A DNA stretch of 64,000 bases from assembly GCA_022495995.1 (NCBI GenBank), contig JAFEMH010001455.1:248001-312000 (forward strand), read 5' to 3'. This document shows, piece after piece, positions 1-15,729 of this stretch; within the stretch, counting starts at the first letter, position 1; each line of letters starts with the position of its first letter. Both the position numbers and the translations under genes were made by a program. This DNA comes from Adenophora triphylla var. japonica. Its lineage: Eukaryota > Streptophyta > Magnoliopsida > Asterales > Campanulaceae. The notes below the pieces were generated by a model. It saw nothing but the letters and a program-made list of their open reading frames with translations. It did not search any database and was not told where the DNA came from.

Positions 1-834
1 CAGTTGGGAGAGAGTTTGTTTTGACGGGCTTTGAGTCCCGTCGCTTCGATCTTTCTAAGAACATGGTCGCCGACTTTAAAGAACCTTTTCTTCACCTTCT
101 TGTCGTGGTAAGCCTTGGTTTTCTTTTTGTAATTCTCCATCCTTAGCTGTGCGTCCAATCTTAGCTCGTCGACGAGGTCCAGGTCGAACTGTCGGTTATG
201 GATATTCTTTTCTACATCGTAGAGAGCAACTCGGTCTGTTGGAAGTTGAAGCTCGGCGGGAGCCATGGCCTCAGAGCTATAGGCCAAAGCAAATGGGGTT
301 TCCCCCGTAGGCCCCCGGGTGGTTGTGCGGACGCCCGCAGTGCCGAAGGTAGTTCGTCCAACCATCTTGTCTTTGCGTCCCTCAAGATTTTTACACAAGG
401 CGACAAGACGAGCTTGTTTGCCGCTTCCTTGCCCGTTGCCTTGGGGATAGGCAATGAGACGACTTAGAGTGTTTGACGCCCATTACAGTCGGCTCAACTC
501 TTGCTCAAACTTCCTTGAGAGTTGCAGGCCGTTGTCCGAAACAATTACCCTTGGGATTTCGAAGCGACACCATATTGAATCATGGATGAAGCTTAGGGCA
601 TTGTTTTCAGTAATCTTGTTTAAGGCCTTGGCCTCCACCCATTTTGAGAAATAGTCAACCGCCACAATCACGTATTTAACTCCTCCCTTGGCCTGTGGCA
701 AAGGCCCAATTAGATCAACTCCCACATATCAAATGGCCAAGCGGCCATGTGAGGTATTGCTCGGTCGTGGGAGTTTGGGAAGGTCGGCGAAACGCCGAGG
801 TATCACACTTTCTCATAAACCTGTTTTTGCATCT
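1..834 (-). pseudogene. Gypsy integrase core and C-terminal part (runs off window)
   Basis: The integrase core is seen as GVDLIGPLPQAKGG, DYFSKWVEAKAL and VIVSDNGLQLS. A different frame then gives TNKLVLSPCVKILRDAKTRW and, near the window edge, FFKVGDHVLRKIEATGLKA. The first two catalytic Asp positions are visible. The region is frameshifted at least twice. The C-terminus and 3' LTR are beyond position 1. Confidence 0.85.
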
Positions 835-2352
835 TCACGGAGGTGGGGCCGAATACCCCATGGTGATTAACTTATCAGCCAAAGTGCGAGCCCCAGGGTG
901 ACCTCCGCACTCTCCTTGATGTACCTCGAAGAGTAGTTGTACGACCTTGTCAGGGTGGACGCATTTTAACAACGGTCTGGTGATGGACCGTCTGTATAGC
1001 TCTCCTTCTACGACCGTGAACCTGGCCGCCTTTCTCTTAACTTGCCGTGCTAAAACCTCATCAGATGGCAGCTCATCCTTTTCAATAAACGCTTTAAGCT
1101 CGTCGATCCAACACTTCGGACCGTCTCCAACGCGCATAACCTTTACCCGTTCATAAGCTGGTTGATCGAGATAGGCCAAGTGGTGGCCATGCTCGTCCTC
1201 AGGTAGTTGATCTGTTGCCAGTTTGGAGAGTAAGTCGGCGTGTTCATTGTTCTCACGAGCAATTCTCTGGATTGCCCAAAATTCCAATCCCTGAATCAAC
1301 TCGCCAACCAAAGTACGGTATTTCTGAAGGGTTGAGTCGACGACCTGGTAGTCGCCGCGGACCTGGTTCACGATCAATTGAGAGTCACAAAAAGCATCAA
1401 TTTTGTTAGCTCCAAAGCACTTGGCATATTCAATGGCTGCTATAAGTGCTTCGTACTCCGCTTGATTGTTTGATGCTTGGAACTTGAATCTTAACACTTC
1501 CTCAAAGACTCTTCCGCTTTCTGGCTCGACAAGAACGATTCCTGCCCCACTCAGATTTCTAGTTGCCGATCCGTCTGAGTAGATTTTCCAACATCCCGTA
1601 GGCAAAACTAACTCCGCTGGTTGGTCACTGACTTCCTTTCCCTTGCTCACTTTCTTCTGCGGCCTTTGATCGTCGTCAATAGTGAACGACGTTTCAACTA
1701 GGAAGTCTGCCAGGGCCTGTGCTTGCAAAGTCTTTCTTGCCACATAACGAATATCAAACTCTGTCAGCTCGATGCTCCAATTGAGTAGACGACCAGAGCT
1801 CTCAGGGCGATGCAATATCTTGCGCAGTGGAGCGTCGGTGTAAACAACGATGGGATGAGCAGAGAAGTATGCTCGTAGCTTTCGTGCTGTGATGACGAGA
1901 GCATAAGCGATCTTCTCCACATTGAAATAGCGGGTTTCCACATCCGTTAAAGCTTTACTAACATAGTAAAATGGCCTCTGTGTTCCATCCTCCTCCCTGA
2001 CCAACACCGCGGCGACGGCCTTGTCACTAGCCGAGAGATAGACGTAGAGATCTTCTCCTGCGATGGGGCTCTGGAGGAGGGGTGGGGAGCCGAGATACTC
2101 TTTCAGCTGTTTAAACGACTGAGAACACTCTTCTGTCCATTTGAAATCCTTGGCACCTCGGAGAGCCTTGAAAAAGGGAAGCGACATTTCGGCAGACTTG
2201 GCAATGAAACGACCTAAGGCCGCTACTCGTCCATTCAGGCGTTGCAACTCCTTGATGCTCGTAGGCTCTGCCATGTCAATCAAAGCCTTGATTTTTTCAG
2301 GATTGGCTTCGATTCCTCGTAGTGAGCATAAACCCCAGAAATTTTCCAACAA
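835..2352 (-). pseudogene. Gypsy RT thumb, RNase H, second (archaeal-type) RNase H and integrase zinc finger
   Basis: A 505-codon open frame. The order is the RT connection (GIEANPEKIKALIDM), then a gypsy RNase H (LYVYLSASDKAVAAVLV ... VVYTDAPLRKIL), then a second RNase H. The second shows all four expected acidic sites: YSDGSA, NNQAEYEAL, FCDSQLIV and EHADLLSKLA. The first RNase H lacks the usual first catalytic TDAS motif. The frame ends at GGHPGARTLADKL, the integrase zinc-binding region, where another frameshift occurs. Family knowledge: this dual RNase H arrangement is typical of Tat/Ogre-like elements. Confidence 0.88.
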
Positions 2353-2918
2353 AGAATCTCAGAAGACGCACTTTCTTTGGGTTGAGGACCATATCATTAG
2401 CTCGTAGATTGGTGAAAGTCTGCTGGAGGTCGTCGACGTGCTTCCTCTTCTTGGACTTGACAACCATGTCGTCAACGTATGCCTCCAGGTTGTCGTCGAT
2501 CTGCTCTTTGAAAACTTTATTGATCATCCTTTGGTATGTGGCCCCTGCGTTTTTGAGCCCAAAAGGCATCTTGGTGTAGCAGTAAGTTCCCCCCGCAGCC
2601 TGAAAGGCCGTCTTCGGAATATCTTCTTCGGCCATCTTTATTTGGTGATAGCCAGTATGCGTCGAGAAAGCTCAAAGTCGTATGTCCGGCCACGAGTCGA
2701 TGAGCTTGTCGATTGGGGCAAGGGGTAACTATCCTTGGGGCATGCCAAAGTTTAGATCGGTGAAATCTACGCGAGTCTCCACTTCCCATTTGGTTTTTCA
2801 CAAGAACCACGTTAGCCAACCAAGTCGTGAACCCGGCATTCACAATAATTCCGGCCCTCGGCAACTTCTCAATCTCTTGCTTTATAGCAATCTCTTTTTC
2901 GATTGAAAAACTCGGCAC
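2297..2918 (-). pseudogene. Gypsy reverse transcriptase (frameshifted)
   Basis: RT motifs are spread over two frames. KEIAIKQEIEKLPRAGII and LANVVLVKNQMG mark the N-terminal fingers. A shift then scrambles the region up to LSFLDAYW. The other frame carries YCYTKMPFGLKNAGATYQR and the catalytic box AYVDDMVVKSK. A further frameshift near 2300-2350 leads into the RNase H frame. The catalytic YVDD is intact, but the protein is not expressible. Confidence 0.88.
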
Positions 2919-3006
2919 CTTTGCTCTTTGAACTTCACAAAGAGGGGTTCACTCCAAGCCTATGAACCGCCACGTCCTCTCTAATTCCCTTCATATCTTC
3001 CACTTT

Positions 3007-3740
3007 TCAGGCGAAAACATCGAGGTTCTGTTTGAGTAGGGAGATTATCTCTTCCCTCTCCTCAGTGCATAACTGAGACCCCAGTTTGATTTTCTGCTCT
3101 GGATAGCTAGGGTTAATGACCAGTTCAATTAGCTCGTCGGCTGGTTTCATCTCAGCGGCGTCGTCCCTAAAGTCCATGGATTCAATGACGATCTCTTTAA
3201 TTTTTCTTCGACCTTCAGGTGTCAGATCTGGTACCTCGTCGTCAATCAATCTATCCAGCTCGGCCCCCGATTCTTGGGCGACCAAAAGTTGTGGCTCTGT
3301 AACTTGGTCGTCCATGAATACCTCTTCGAAGATCTCGGGGTCGTCGGTACACTTGATTGTCGAGATGCTGGCGTACGAGGTCGTCGTTTGTTTGACAGAT
3401 TTTGAGAGCTTCACCATGTGATCTGGATCGTCGTTTTCAATGCTTCGCTTTGCCCTCAGCACGTGCTCTAGGAATTCTGGGGCCGTCCCCAACACACATC
3501 CCACTCCAGCACGTGAAGGAAATTTGACTCGTTGGTGGGGAACTGAGGCGACGATCCCCAAAGCGGCTTGACCAGGTTGGCCAAGAATTGCATGGTAGTC
3601 ACCGACGACGTCAATCACAATGAAAGTTACTGTTTTGATGGTTCTCAAAGGATGTTCTCCGATGTCAACTGGGAGGTCGATCTGGCCTTTCGCGTCGACC
3701 CTATGGTTGGTGAATCCCTCTAGACGTCCTAAGTAGGGAC
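3007..3740 (-). pseudogene. Gypsy protease C-terminal part and linker to RT
   Basis: This continues the polyprotein: VDAKGQIDLPVDIGEHPL, then AILGQPGQAAL, a degenerate form of the protease ILGxPWL motif. An acidic linker follows, ending in KQNLDVFA. The next codon, normally Trp (in DVFAW), is TGA at 3009-3007, so this is a nonsense mutation. Downstream sequence reads as the start of the RT region. Confidence 0.8.
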
Positions 3741-5913
3741 TTAGGCGACTGTCGGGTAGACCATCCTTTGGTAGACGTTGTAAAACAGAATGTCTTTGGC
3801 CGCTCCAGTGTCAATCAAAATTCTCCTTGACTCACAGTTGTCAATGTAACCGGGAATGACCAGCGTCTGTTGACGAGCTAATGGGTTAGCTGCTAACTCA
3901 TACGGAAAAAAGCTTATCACGTCGTTTGGAACCTCCGACTTCTGGGGGACATGTGGGGCTTTCTTGAGATGGTAGAGGGCGCTTTTGATTTGATTCTTGC
4001 TCGTCTCTTCAGAAATAACTAAGACCATCCTTGGCTGCCTCTCTGGAGGGCCGTCGTTGGCAGCTCGAGTGTTGGCTGCCTGACGATCCTTCCTTATGTA
4101 CTCTTGGAGACGATCATCGTCGATCCATCTCTGGATGATTTTCTTCAAACTGAAACACTCCTCGGTGTCATGTCCCTTGTCTCTGTGGTATTCACAATAC
4201 TTGTTCATGTTTTTCTTCCCCTTCCCGTTGGGGTTCATCATTGGCGCCGGGCCAAAATCCACGTTGCTCAAAATTTCTGCTCTAGACACGGTCAGTGGAG
4301 TGTACGACTCTGGGACCTTTTCGGCCTTTATCTGTTTGTTCTTCGCCTTCTCTCCAGCCTTGTCTTTCTTAGATTTTGCCGTTTCCACCTCGTCGACGAC
4401 CTTTCCTTCTCGCTGCAGCTTCCTTTCTTCAGCCTCGGCGACAGCGTATGCTTTGGCGTAAAGGTCTTTTCGGGACTTGGCTGGGTGGACTTGTAGCTCG
4501 TAGTCCAGAGTAGAGGAAACAACACCGTGTCTGAAACAATTTATAATCTCTCTGTCGGTCAGGTCTTCATCGATTTGGTCAACCAATTTCTTAAATCTTT
4601 TGAAATAGCTCATAGAACTTTCACTAGCTCCTTGTGAAATGTTACTGAGATCGTTGACTGTTTTACGACGCTCTCCTGCCGTCGCAAACCTTCCCAAAAA
4701 CTTTTTCCGCATTTGTTTCCACGACTCGATACTTCCCTTGGGTAGGCTTCTGAACCATCTTAAAGCAGCATCGATCAGTGTGCTCGTAAGGGCCTTACAC
4801 ATGATGTCGTCGTGGCCTGAAGCTCTCGCCACTACGTACATCTGTGCCTCAAGGTGTTGTATGTGGTCGATGGCGCTGGTAGAGCCGTCGTATTGCTTAA
4901 GGTCGGGAAGCTTAAAGCCTGGCTCTGGGGGTCCCGTTTCCAACATCCAGGGTGCCAAGGGATTCATAGTGCCGCCATCATCTTCCGAGTCGTCGCTATC
5001 CATCTTGTTTCTCTTGTTCGTCAACTCCTCCACTTGACGTTTCAGCCTTAGGAACTCTCTCATATCAACTTCTCCTGCTGGGCCGGCTGGGGGGACCCTA
5101 TCTTGACGAGGCCCCCGGGCAACAAGATTGGATCGTTGCCTCTCTGGGGGAGCGAGTCGTCGTGAGATGGATCTCTCCCCTCCGTAGCTCGTCGACTGAG
5201 ATGGTCTGTACGATCTAGATGCCTCTCGTTCGTGACGGGGGGGAGTTCGTGTTCTCTCCCTATAGCTCGGCGCCCGTTCGTTTCTCAACGAGGGTGTACG
5301 TAGACGACCTTGAATCACTTGGTTCTGGTTTGCTTCTGGATTTTCAACCGCCACGATCCTACGAGCGTCTATCTCTCTCTCTCGTCGCTGTTGGGAGGGC
5401 GCTCCTTCGCTACGGCGTTGATTAATGTGGTCTCTGAGGTCAATTTGGGGTACCACTCGCTCTTCTCCAGTGATGACGTCATCCCGACGGACCTCTCTCC
5501 TCTGGTTTCTTCTTCTTCCAGACGAGACAGTATGGTGGGAAGCCTGTGGTGCTTGTGGCGCCGCCATTTGGATGAGCTCGTCTTGGATTTGCAAGAATTC
5601 TTTCAGGGCATTTGATCTCTCGACGAGGAAAGCGGCTCTGTCGAGGTGTGGGTTAGATGGGCCTCCCACACGACGTTCAGCGGCCACCTCGGGTCTCCTC
5701 TCCCGAGGGAGGTCGTCAGTCTCTCTGGAGCCGGTCTCTTCTCCCCTTCTTCTAGTTTGTTTGAAGGCCAGTGTCATCAACCACCCCTTGTGACCTGGTA
5801 ACCCTCAGATTAGGGTTCCTAGGTGGAGAGGGTGCTCTAGGGTTTTCTTGTTGAGGAGGAGGTACGCCCTCATCTCCGGTAGACTTGCTGGCCGTGTGAC
5901 CATCTGACACCAT
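3741..5913 (-). pseudogene. Gypsy gag with zinc knuckle and start of protease (frameshifted)
   Basis: The likely original start is ATG at 5913, but that frame ends at a TAG near 5760. The long open frame (679 codons from 5780) is shifted by 1 nt, so the N-terminus is broken. Visible parts are an Arg/Glu-rich N-terminal third, the retrotransposon gag core (WMLETGPPEPGFKLPDLKQY onward, with ALRWFRSLPKGSI), a C-x2-H-x4-H-x4-C knuckle (CEYHRDKGHDTEEC), and near the end the aspartic protease motif LIDTGAAKDILF. Gag forms the particle; the DTG motif is the protease active site. Confidence 0.88.
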
Positions 5914-5960
5914 TTTTTCGGGCTTCTCTGGCTGTATTTCTTTTGCTGGAGATCACTAAC

Positions 5961-5985
5961 AACGTTCCCGGCAATGGAACCAATC
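5961..5985 (-). other. Putative primer binding site of gypsy element
   Basis: Immediately downstream of the LTR the minus strand reads TTGGTTCCATTGCCGGGAA. This resembles the primer sites that precede gag in plant Tat/Athila elements (GCCGTTGCCGGG-like, usually ascribed to a non-initiator tRNA). The tRNA was not identified. Confidence 0.5.
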
Positions 5986-6959
5986 TGATCGCGCAGGAAA
6001 GCGTTGTGGGCTCAGTTCTTTGGGTCCAGCGAATGATTGAGCTAGCTTGGTGATCTGCACACCACAAGAAATAACAGTGAAACTGCGCCGGGGGTCTTCC
6101 GGCAAGCCCCTCCGGCGTGAGAGTAAGATTATGGACTGAGATTATGGAAAAATGGTATGTAGAGTGCAAGGGTACGTAAATATGCAGTAAAGCATTACCT
6201 GTGTCCATGTTGTTATTCTCTTATTTATAGTGGGAGTAGTGGTATTAGGGTTTTCACCAGAGCCGTTGGATTGGATGGTTACCACTGGCTGGATCGCCTC
6301 CATCTCCTGCACGTACACGTGTCGTGGCCGGGTACCGGTCCGTCTATGCAAGGACGCCGCCACACCCGACAGCGATAGCGGTTGCCTTATAAGGGAAAGT
6401 CAACCTGTACGCCTTTTGGAGTTATTACTGTTTGCATGATTGCACGTGTAACAAAGCACTGTGGTAGGTCTGACATTATCCCAAATTAGCTAAGTAATCA
6501 AGCTTACTGAAGAAGCTTAATAGAAGAGACGGCCTGGAGCTGTATGTCCAGTCGGGTCGTCTCTTCGAGAGATGGCTTCGACTAGCATGCGATATTGAGA
6601 GTTGGTCGTTCAATGACGACGCTCACTGTTGTAAGAGATAAATTAGGCACGACTGGAAGGCTCGTCGTTAGATGGGTCGTGGCACATTGGAGACGACCTC
6701 ATCCTGACGCATCGACGGGCTGAAGTCCATACTTTAGTTGAAAGGAATATTGGCCCGTCGTTTGGATGGGCTTGATCGCACAATGGCGACGACCGCCATC
6801 CGTTGTAAGACGGGCCCATGCCCTGGCCTTGATTTGGTTAGTCATAGTTGGTCCTTTGGTGGGCTCGTTGGGCCCCTTGGCTCGTAGTATAATATTGGGC
6901 TCGGCCCATCACATATTATTCCGTTCAATTTTCATTAGTAGTTCTTATACTTATCCACA
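5986..6959 (-). repeat. 5' LTR of the gypsy element (inferred limits)
   Basis: The limits are inferred from TG...CA termini. On the plus strand the block starts with TGATCGCGCAGG at 5986, directly next to the primer site, and ends with TTATCCACA at 6959. The other LTR is outside the window, so the ends cannot be confirmed by comparison. The length of about 974 bp is normal for this group. The block contains repeated GACGAC-rich and CGTCGT-rich tracts. Confidence 0.65.
6222..6229 (-). promoter_or_regulatory. TATA box of gypsy LTR
   Basis: The minus strand reads CTATAAATAAGAG, a good plant TATA box inside the LTR, about 240 bp before the LTR end. This suits a U3/R/U5 layout, with transcription starting near 6190. 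Confidence 0.55.
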
Positions 6960-7559
6960 ATAAATTAAGAAAATAATGAGAACTACTCCCTTCATTTCAA
7001 CGATATTCAATTATTCACTACATTCCGTTTTTGGATGTGTTACAAATTTTGAAAAAAAAATTGAACTCGTAAAAATTAATGAGCATATTTGGCTCCTCTC
7101 TATTATACCATTTTTCCTCCATATCTAAAATAAATACCATTAGAATTGGGTGCATTTATGATTAGGAATCCTAAAATAAATACCATTTTTCCTCCATATC
7201 TAAAGTATAATGGATTGAGGAGCCAAATATCTAAAATAAATACCATTTTTCCTCCATAAACATTGAGTAATGATAACAGACAAATTATTAATTAAGGAAG
7301 GGTATATATGGAAAGATAACTGGTACAACACATTAGAATTGGGTGCATTTATGATAAGGAATCCTAAAATGTAAGATTTTAATGCTATCCAGGCATAGGG
7401 AGTTAATAGAAATGATATTAATAGATTTAAAGCACAAGCATAAAGAAATTGAATTAGTGAAGTTGGTACAGACCAGCACCTTACTCTTAATTAAACAGAT
7501 AACTAAAAAAGGACCAACAAAGTTGTTTCATCAATTATTCCTTCATTAATATATTCAAT

Positions 7560-7560
<1 letters not shown>
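6960..7560. other. Spacer with short direct duplications
   Basis: AT-rich and without a gene. The segment ATAAATACCATTTTTCCTCC occurs three times (about 7130, 7177 and 7237). A piece starting ATTAGAATTGGGTGCATTTA occurs at about 7140 and 7331. These look like local duplications; no terminal repeats or coding potential were seen. Confidence 0.6.
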
Positions 7561-7592
<32 letters not shown>

Positions 7593-7705
7593 TTACCCCA
7601 GTGCCGCAAAGGCTCCCACCTACGGTGGGATAGGGGGGTCGGATGTACGCAGCATTGCCCCTGTATTAAAACACATAGAGACTGTTTCCGGATGACACAT
7701 GATGA
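7561..7705 (-). mobile_element. TS-type SINE 3' part, 5' truncated
   Basis: On the minus strand, a body reading GGAAACAGTCTCTATG ... TGCTGCGTACATCCGACCCC ... CACTGGGGTAATG is followed by a (TTG)n tail, seen as (CAA)n at 7561-7592. This body and the TTG tail match what is known of the TS SINE group of asterids such as tobacco. The tRNA-like 5' half with A and B boxes was not found, so the copy is taken as 5'-truncated. Confidence 0.72.
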
Positions 7706-8077
7706 AAATTGCGTCAAAAATTGCATGGACTGTCTTCATTACAAATAAGCGCCAACAGCTTAGTGAGTCATTTTGCTTTATTCCATCATATTCCATCATA
7801 AATATATTAAACAATTTACTATATTTGTATTGGGTCTTTTTCTTATAGGTATCCTTTATTTAGGAATACAACTAATGATTTTCAATATTTGTTTATCTCT
7901 ACTCTTATCTCTATTTATGTGGGTCCTACAATTAAATTTCCAGTTACTCAAATCAATTAATTTCCATTCAAATTCTCGTTGTAACTAGATAAAGAGTGAT
8001 AGAATTTTGTGATCTCAAGCATTTTCCATATTCTATTTTAGGAGGCTTATTACAGAGTGCCAAACCAACAGTTTGCA

Positions 8078-13999
<5,922 letters not shown>

Positions 14000-14357
14000 G
14001 CTGCAAATTTGTCAGATATTTAGAAGTTATTTTCGAGTTATATTTGCATTTTTTTTTTTTAAGGACCAGTTGATTGCAGTAAGATTTTGTAATTCATTAA
14101 GGATATACAAATGGCCTGTTTGGTAAAATTTAAAATTAAGCTCTCAAAAGTAGAGCTGAAATCATTAAGGGCCCGTTTGATTTAGTTTATTGATATGTGC
14201 TTATGACTTATGACTTATTACTTATTACTTATGACTGATGAGCTGATGAATGATGCTGTTTGATTTAGCTTTTTTGAAGTGCTGATGAACTGTCATACAT
14301 AAGTATGACTGTTTGATTAATAAGCTGAAAAAGTGTTGAATAAAATTATAAAGACTA

Positions 14358-14441
<84 letters not shown>

Positions 14442-14506
14442 TTATTATAAATATTGTTGAATTATCCCATATGAAATTCAGAAATTGATTAAAAATGTTA
14501 TTGATA
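14000..14506. other. 3' flank of glucosidase gene with (ATT)n tract
   Basis: The 3' UTR is expected in the first 150 bp or so. From 14169 a GGCCCGTTTGATTTAG stretch resembles the ends of plant hAT-type MITEs, but no matching right end was found. A (TTA)n microsatellite occupies 14358-14440. There is no further gene. Confidence 0.55.
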
Positions 14507-14764
14507 CTCCCTCCGTCCCTAAATGTTTGTCCCATTTCCCCTTTTCCTTTGTCCCAAAAAGTTAGTCTCATTTCCAAAATTAAAGCTTCAAAATCACTAA
14601 ATTTTCAAAACTTGTAACATTTAGGGACGGAGTATTACATAACGGTGGTGTATATTATCAATAATTTCAAAGCGTTCGTAAAAATAACCAAAATTAAAGC
14701 TTCAAAATCACTAAATTAAAATGTTTGAAAAGTCAAACGGGACAAACATTTGGGACGGAGGGAG
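14507..14764. mobile_element. Stowaway MITE, internally rearranged
   Basis: Outer ends CTCCCTCCGTCCCTAAATGT and ACATTTGGGACGGAGGGAG lie between TA duplications. A second, inner right end (AACATTTAGGGACGGAG) occurs at 14617-14632. The segment AATTAAAGCTTCAAAATCAC is present twice (about 14577 and 14691). This suggests two near-identical copies fused, or a partial duplication. Confidence 0.8.
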
Positions 14765-15729
14765 TATTATTTTAATGGTGTATCGATAACAAATTTTAAA
14801 TTTCATAAATTTCATAAATTTCTGATCAATGGAACTAATGGAACTGACTACCAAAATTGAAGTAGGACAATCTTTTGGGGTCCAAGTTCGCTTTTGTCCA
14901 TTGGGTATATTCACCTTAAGCTATCTACTTTTTAATAACATAAAAACTATTGTACTTTTAAAAATCCATCGTTCTTGATCTTAAAATTGCAGATTAGAGA
15001 ATGAATTTGATATCGGGATGATAAGTTTTCCAAATTATGAGTGAAAATTGGGTGAAAATGAAGTTTGAATAGGCCTGATCTTCGTCCGGGCACAAATCCC
15101 AATGTAATCAGATGAATTCGTGGATGGATTTGGTCTTGGCACGAATCCCAATGTAATCAGATGAATTCGTGGATGGATATGATCTTGGCACGAATCACAA
15201 TGTAATCGGATGGATTTGGTTGTTTTGACTAGTATGTGAGGAGATTTTTCGACTATTTTTTCTTTTTGGTTGCTATATTGTTATTTTTTTGTTAATTCCA
15301 TTTAAGAAAAACTCAAATTGAATTTTAGTCAAAGATTTATTTTATGATGATTTGATAATTCTTCTAAAATTTCAAAATTTGTTACTTATATCTAAAAAAA
15401 AATAAAATTATATGCAAGTATTTTTCCGAGATGATTGTGTTGTCGCAACGTGATAACTTAAAGTTAGTTTTCTAACGTTTTCGCTAGAAAAGTTAAAGTG
15501 GGACAAGTTTTCTGGGATGGGGGGAGTTTTCTAACGTTTTCGTTAGAAAAGTTAGAGTGGGAAAGGATGAATTTAACAAATTAAATTCTAAGGCAAATCA
15601 TCCAACTACTAATCAGTTAGTTACACACAGAAGAGAAAAATAACAATTGTATGAGGAAACGAGCTCGAATTTCCCGCTAAAAAAATTCAAACTTTGGATA
15701 GAATAAGCAAATACCACTTCACCACCAAA
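14765..15729. other. Spacer between convergent genes, with a short minisatellite
   Basis: Between about 15091 and 15222 a unit of 49-50 bp is repeated 2.6 times (CAATGTAATCAGATGAATTC ... GTCTTGGCACGAATCC). A second direct duplication, TTTTCTAACGTTTTCGCTAG/TTTTCTAACGTTTTCGTTAG, occurs at about 15467 and 15529, next to decayed Stowaway-like ends. No gene. Confidence 0.6.

Larger units (their letters stand above)
1..6959 (-). mobile_element. Ty3/gypsy LTR retrotransposon, Tat-type, decayed, 3' end outside window
   Basis: Read on the minus strand, the order is 5' LTR, primer site, gag with zinc knuckle, aspartic protease, reverse transcriptase, RNase H, a second RNase H, and integrase, which runs off the left edge. 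Protease-RT-RH-integrase order defines Ty3/gypsy. A second, archaeal-type RNase H between RH and integrase is the known hallmark of the Tat lineage. At least five frameshifts and one in-frame stop show it cannot encode a working polyprotein. The 3' LTR and left target duplication lie outside the window, so the insertion boundary is confirmed only by the inferred right LTR end. Confidence 0.93.

Noticed and set aside
4639..5793. Long plus-strand frames opposite gypsy gag
   Set aside because: Antisense shadows of the gag frame; no domain.
1..6959. Possible integrated pararetrovirus instead of a retrotransposon
   Set aside because: LTR, gypsy-order integrase and dual RNase H are present, and no movement or coat-protein motif was seen; Tat-type retrotransposon explains everything.
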